DNA of 22,202 nucleotides from Verrucomicrobiota bacterium (GTDB taxonomy: Bacteria; Verrucomicrobiota; Verrucomicrobiia; Chthoniobacterales; UBA10450), in assembly GCA_003219115.1 (NCBI GenBank), contig QHPN01000078.1, forward strand, positions 1-22,202, read 5' to 3'. Made by a program: the position numbers and the translations under genes. The notes under the pieces are model-generated. The model did no database searches and was not told the origin of the DNA. It worked only from the letters and a program-made list of their open reading frames with translations. Below, in pieces: positions 20,113-22,202 of the stretch. Every line of letters starts with the position of its first letter. Position 1 is the first letter of the stretch.

Positions 20113-20892
20113 TCAATTTTGTGTGAAGTGGAGCAGCGCTTCGTGAACGCCCGCGCCGTATTCGCGCTCGGCCACGTAGCCACCGGCTAAGCGGACAGCA
20201 TCTTTAACGTGATCAATGGCATTGGCGGGGCAGGCGGGCATCGCGGCAAAGCGACCGTCCAGCATGGAGACGTCGTTGTGATGATCGCCAGCCGCGAAAA
20301 TTCCTTCGCGCGGCACCGTGATTAATCGCGACAATTCGGCGAGGGCCGCGCCTTTGTGATAATCGGCGTGACAGAATCGCAGATAGATGGTGTTGCGCTG
20401 ATAGTTAAATTCGGGCTGTCTTTTCCGGACGCGCTCGATGAATTCCGTGATGCGATCCATTTCTTCTTCGCTGCTGGCAACCACGCCCTCGGCGAATGTG
20501 CCAAGATAGATCACCCGCGCTTTGGTTTTCCGATTCACAAAATCGATAATCTCGACGAGGACTGATTGTGCGGAATCGAACAACTCGGCATGCGCCTGAG
20601 CACAACGATCGTTCCAATCGCCAAACGGCTCCCATTTACCGCCGTTCCGTGATGGTCGGAAGACGTCGCGCTCGCTCGTCAGAATGAAATCAGGACGAAT
20701 GGGAAATTCGAAATCCAGGAGACCTGATTCGAGCAACTCGACAGAGCGACCGGTGTTGATGGCCCAGAGGGCCCCGGCGTGCTGCAGCGCTCCGATCAGC
20801 TCAATGCAGGATGGATCCAGCACAGGGTCATTGTCGTGCGCGACGAGAGTGCCGTCGAAGTCTGTACTGATGAGATGAATCCTGCGACCCAT
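20113..20892 (-). CDS. HAD superfamily phosphatase (Cof / sucrose-phosphatase-like)
   Basis: This 259-residue hydrolase of the haloacid dehalogenase superfamily would dephosphorylate a small phosphorylated metabolite. Motif I is DFDGT with nucleophile Asp11 and acid/base Asp13, motif II is INTGRS, and motif IV is GDHHNDVSML, giving the magnesium-binding acids; a cap domain lies between. A Lys in HADYHKGAAL fits motif III. There is no signal peptide, so it is cytoplasmic. The exact substrate is unknown, though sugar phosphates are common for this type. Its ATG is 51 bases from the divergent start of the coiled-coil gene, so both promoters share that gap. Confidence 0.9.
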   Translation of the reverse strand: MGRRIHLISTDFDGTLVAHDNDPVLDPSCIELIGALQHAGALWAINTGRSVELLESGLLDFEFPIRPDFILTSERDVFRPSRNGGKWEPFGDWNDRCAQAHAELFDSAQSVLVEIIDFVNRKTKARVIYLGTFAEGVVASSEEEMDRITEFIERVRKRQPEFNYQRNTIYLRFCHADYHKGAALAELSRLITVPREGIFAAGDHHNDVSMLDGRFAAMPACPANAIDHVKDAVRLAGGYVAEREYGAGVHEALLHFTQN

Positions 20893-20943
20893 AGGTATAA
20901 CTTAGAAATTGATTTCACCAGCGCAACGAGCAACGGTTTTGCG

Positions 20944-21228
20944 ATGAAGTCCGCTTACGAACTGGCGATGGAACGGCTGCAAAAAGGCGCGGCCAGCGTA
21001 ACATTGACGGCCGAGCAAAAGGCGCAACTGGCAGAAGTCGATTCCTCCTTCAACGCGAAGATTGCGGAACGCAAAATTTTTCTGAGCGACCAGATCAAAA
21101 AGGCTGCCGCTGCCGGAAAATTCGATGAAGTAGAATCGCTCGAGAAACAACTTGCAGCCGATGTGCGCCGGCTAGAGGAAGACTGCGAGAACAAAAAAGA
21201 AAAGTTGCGCGCAAGTTTCGTGAAGTAG
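20944..21228 (+). CDS. Small coiled-coil protein of unknown function
   Basis: The 94-residue, highly charged, probably entirely helical protein begins MKSAYELAMERLQKGAASVT and contains LTAEQKAQLAEVDSSFNAKI and EVESLEKQLAADVRRLEEDC, a heptad-like pattern of a coiled coil. Short proteins beginning with a similar K(S/T)AYELAMERL block seem common in Verrucomicrobiota, from memory, with no assigned function. ATG 20944 is chosen because the family-like N-terminus begins there; the frame is open further upstream only over the HAD gene. Its TAG stop (21226-21228) is part of the GTAG that begins a palindromic element, so the insertion may have fixed the gene's end. Confidence 0.8.
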   Translation: MKSAYELAMERLQKGAASVTLTAEQKAQLAEVDSSFNAKIAERKIFLSDQIKKAAAAGKFDEVESLEKQLAADVRRLEEDCENKKEKLRASFVK

Positions 21229-21281
21229 CGCATGCCTCTGGCTTGCGAATACAATGCTCGCAAGCGAACCGCTCGCGCTAC
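21225..21281. repeat. 57-bp GTAG-foot BIME-like element joining two gene ends
   Basis: It runs from GTAGCG to CGCTAC. The left arm is GTAG + CGCATGCCTCTGGCTTGCG; the inverted right arm, read on the minus strand, is GTAG + CGCGAGCGGTTCGCTTGCG. GCTTGCGA (21241-21248) and TCGCAAGC (21258-21265) form a perfect 8-bp stem. The left GTAG holds the stop codon of the coiled-coil gene, and the right end is where recognisable toxin coding sequence on the other strand stops. Confidence 0.82.
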
Positions 21282-21464
21282 GCAGACATCGCTTCTACGG
21301 TTTGCCCGGGCCGAGAGTTTGCGAATTTTGTGAGGTCGCAGTCGCGGATCGAAAGGATTTTCCTGGAAGATTTTCCAAGCCCGGCGCGTCGATTCCTTCT
21401 GACTTGGTGAGAGCGCGTAGAAGCTCTCCTAAAATCGCTGGGTAGGCTTAAAACGGTATTTCAT
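21282..21464 (-). pseudogene. Broken RelE/ParE/HigB-type toxin: amber codon and truncated C-terminus
   Basis: The frame begins at ATG 21464, overlapping the antitoxin stop as ATGA, the usual toxin-antitoxin arrangement. It reads MKYRFKPTQRF, then TAG (21431-21429), then ESFYALSPSQKESTRRAWKI followed by FQENPFDPRLRPHKIRKLSA. The NPFDPRLRPHKI block is characteristic of short RelE/HigB-like mRNA-interferase-fold toxins. A single change TGG to TAG at codon 12 would explain the amber (RFWESFYAL). After about 58 codons the recognisable sequence stops at a palindromic element, so the C-terminal strands with the active-site residues are missing. The toxin is therefore almost certainly inactive. The family call comes from pattern memory, not a search. 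Confidence 0.72.
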
Positions 21465-21664
21465 TCCGCCGCGCGAGACGGCGGTTTCGCTCCACTAAGC
21501 ACGGTTTGCATATCCACAAAACGACCCGCAGCGGCGTCGGCCATACCTTGTTTAAAGGATTCGGGAATCCAGGAATCATCATTTTCCACGACGAACTTGG
21601 CCACTTCCGCCCGTTCGTTCGGGGGAAGGGCCTTAAATTGCTCGATGAGTTCCGTTGCGCTCAC
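21461..21664 (-). CDS. Putative antitoxin partner of the decayed toxin
   Basis: The protein has about 67 residues from GTG 21664 (TTG 21670 adds MIV in front), with SATELIEQFKALPPNERAEV, AKFVVENDDSWIPESFKQGM and ADAAAGRFVDMQTVLSGAKP. The N-terminal helix followed by LPPNERAEVAKFV resembles short type II antitoxins in which a dimerising N-terminus precedes a disordered toxin-wrapping tail. The toxin-like frame begins in an ATGA overlap at its stop, which supports the role. Since the toxin is broken, this may be a relict or a free-standing antitoxin that could neutralise related toxins encoded elsewhere. Confidence 0.62.
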   Translation of the reverse strand: MSATELIEQFKALPPNERAEVAKFVVENDDSWIPESFKQGMADAAAGRFVDMQTVLSGAKPPSRAAE

Positions 21665-21672
21665 GATCAAAG

Positions 21673-21700
21673 ATTAAAGCATTCTCTTCGCTATCGCCAA
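21673..21700 (-). promoter_or_regulatory. Possible promoter of the antitoxin gene
   Basis: On the minus strand TTGGCG (21700-21695), a 16-base spacer and TTTAAT (21678-21673) form a plausible sigma-70 promoter. Transcription would begin at or just beside the TTG/GTG start codons, which would make the mRNA leaderless and would fit the absence of a Shine-Dalgarno. Confidence 0.3.
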
Positions 21701-21801
21701 AAAAGATGTTTTGCTCCGTGTCGCGACGGCGATCGAATTTGTGCACCAGCTTGGTGCATAATTGCCAGCGTTCGACGAAGCCCCGCGGAGCCTCGCCCTG
21801 C

Positions 21802-22202
21802 TTAGGAAACTGCCTCGGAAGTTTGCGCTGCGGGTTGGCCGCGTCTGGGCAAATTCGGATCGAGGAATCCGAGCATATGCGCATGGCTAATCACGCGCAC
21901 ACCTTCCCGTTTCTGTAGCCCGGCGATCTGCCGTTGAAACTGTTCCATTTTCGTCCAGTGCACTTTGGGCCGGAAATGATGCTCGGCGTGGTAGCCGTTG
22001 TAGAAGAAGATCCAATTATAAAGTTTTCCGTAACTACTCACTCCCCAGGCGATCGGCTTCTCCGGATTCGCACCGTAGTGTCGAAAATATCCGTTCAAGT
22101 AACTGAAGCAGTGGCCGAGATAGAAGAAAGGCAGGAAAAACAGCATGTAACGCCAGTTAATGAACCCGATCGGTTTCGTCGGCACGATGAGCGCCATGGT
22201 GA
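21802..22202 (-). CDS. Membrane fatty acid desaturase family protein, 3' part only
   Basis: The minus-strand frame is open to the right edge of the window, so the ATG at 22197 need not be the start and the N-terminal part lies outside. The visible C-terminal 130 or so residues contain hydrophobic stretches (WRYMLFFLPFFYLGHCFSYL), GYFRHYGANPEKPIAWGVSS, and the third histidine box in NGYHAEHHFRPKVHW (HxxHH), which binds the di-iron centre. This fits membrane-bound desaturases or related hydroxylases and ketolases; the first two histidine boxes would lie beyond the window, so the precise function cannot be told. It ends about 130 bases before the antitoxin. Confidence 0.82.
   Translation of the reverse strand, partial: TMALIVPTKPIGFINWRYMLFFLPFFYLGHCFSYLNGYFRHYGANPEKPIAWGVSSYGKLYNWIFFYNGYHAEHHFRPKVHWTKMEQFQRQIAGLQKREGVRVISHAHMLGFLDPNLPRRGQPAAQTSEAVS

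Noticed and set aside
21291..21424. Structured RNA suggested by a 9-bp stem (GCTTCTACG / CGTAGAAGC) enclosing CCGGGC / GCCCGG
   Set aside because: The stretch is better explained on the minus strand as toxin coding sequence with an amber codon; the stem is probably chance.
21671..21801. Minus-strand frame between the desaturase and the antitoxin, with a protein-like stretch (HKFDRRRDTEQNIFFGDSEE)
   Set aside because: It has no convincing start or binding site, enters only by reading out of frame from the desaturase end, and overlaps the antitoxin start. It could be a remnant, but I cannot support a gene.
1..22202. tRNA, rRNA and CRISPR arrays
   Set aside because: I looked for T-loop motifs, conserved rRNA blocks and regularly spaced direct repeats and saw none; the dispersed repeats are inverted and irregularly spaced.

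Overview
The window (22,202 bases, moderately GC-rich) reads like the chromosome of a soil Verrucomicrobiota, most likely the Spartobacteria / Chthoniobacterales group. This placement rests on the overall gene content, the short lysine-rich coiled-coil protein at 20944, weak Shine-Dalgarno signals and a high load of short GTAG-footed palindromic repeats. It is an inference, because no rRNA gene is present.

Bases 1-8422 hold a tightly packed plus-strand operon: a 5'-truncated glycogen-debranching-type amylo-alpha-1,6-glucosidase, a type II NADH dehydrogenase, a large GH63-type glucosidase, an OlsB-like N-acyltransferase, a PlsC/OlsA-like O-acyltransferase and an esterase-family alpha/beta hydrolase. 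The genes overlap or sit a few bases apart. The OlsB-OlsA pair points to ornithine-type lipid synthesis beside alpha-glucan breakdown.

Bases 8423-11934 hold repeats, a small sigma-region-2-like ORF, a 734-residue two-receiver PATAN/DUF4388 regulator, and a ribosomal protein gene, rpmH (L34), on the minus strand. rpmH has a TTGACA promoter and no rnpA beside it. Bases 11935-15813 hold a GNAT acetyltransferase and a site-2 protease, convergent with an exported M1 aminopeptidase.

Bases 16167-18374 are a minus-strand ECF sigma / anti-sigma operon with three unrecognised small proteins. Then come rlmN, a HAD phosphatase, a coiled-coil small protein, a decayed toxin-antitoxin locus (antitoxin intact; toxin broken by an amber codon and cut short at a palindromic repeat), and the 3' part of a fatty acid desaturase gene running off the right edge.

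The most striking feature is a set of REP/BIME-like elements, each built as GTAG plus palindrome, spacer, and inverted palindrome plus CTAC. Four copies lie inside three conserved enzyme genes of the first operon. Every one is a multiple of three bases long (81, 63, 78 and 81), in the same orientation, and read in the same frame, so the enzymes carry matching Gly/Pro-rich inserts of 21-27 residues. Related elements between genes supply TAG stop codons (rlmN and the coiled-coil gene), truncate the toxin, and nest inside one another. This looks like an in-frame, protein-tolerated palindromic element system, comparable in principle to the Rickettsia palindromic elements but with the GTAG foot typical of repeats mobilised by RAYT transposases. 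No RAYT gene lies in the window.
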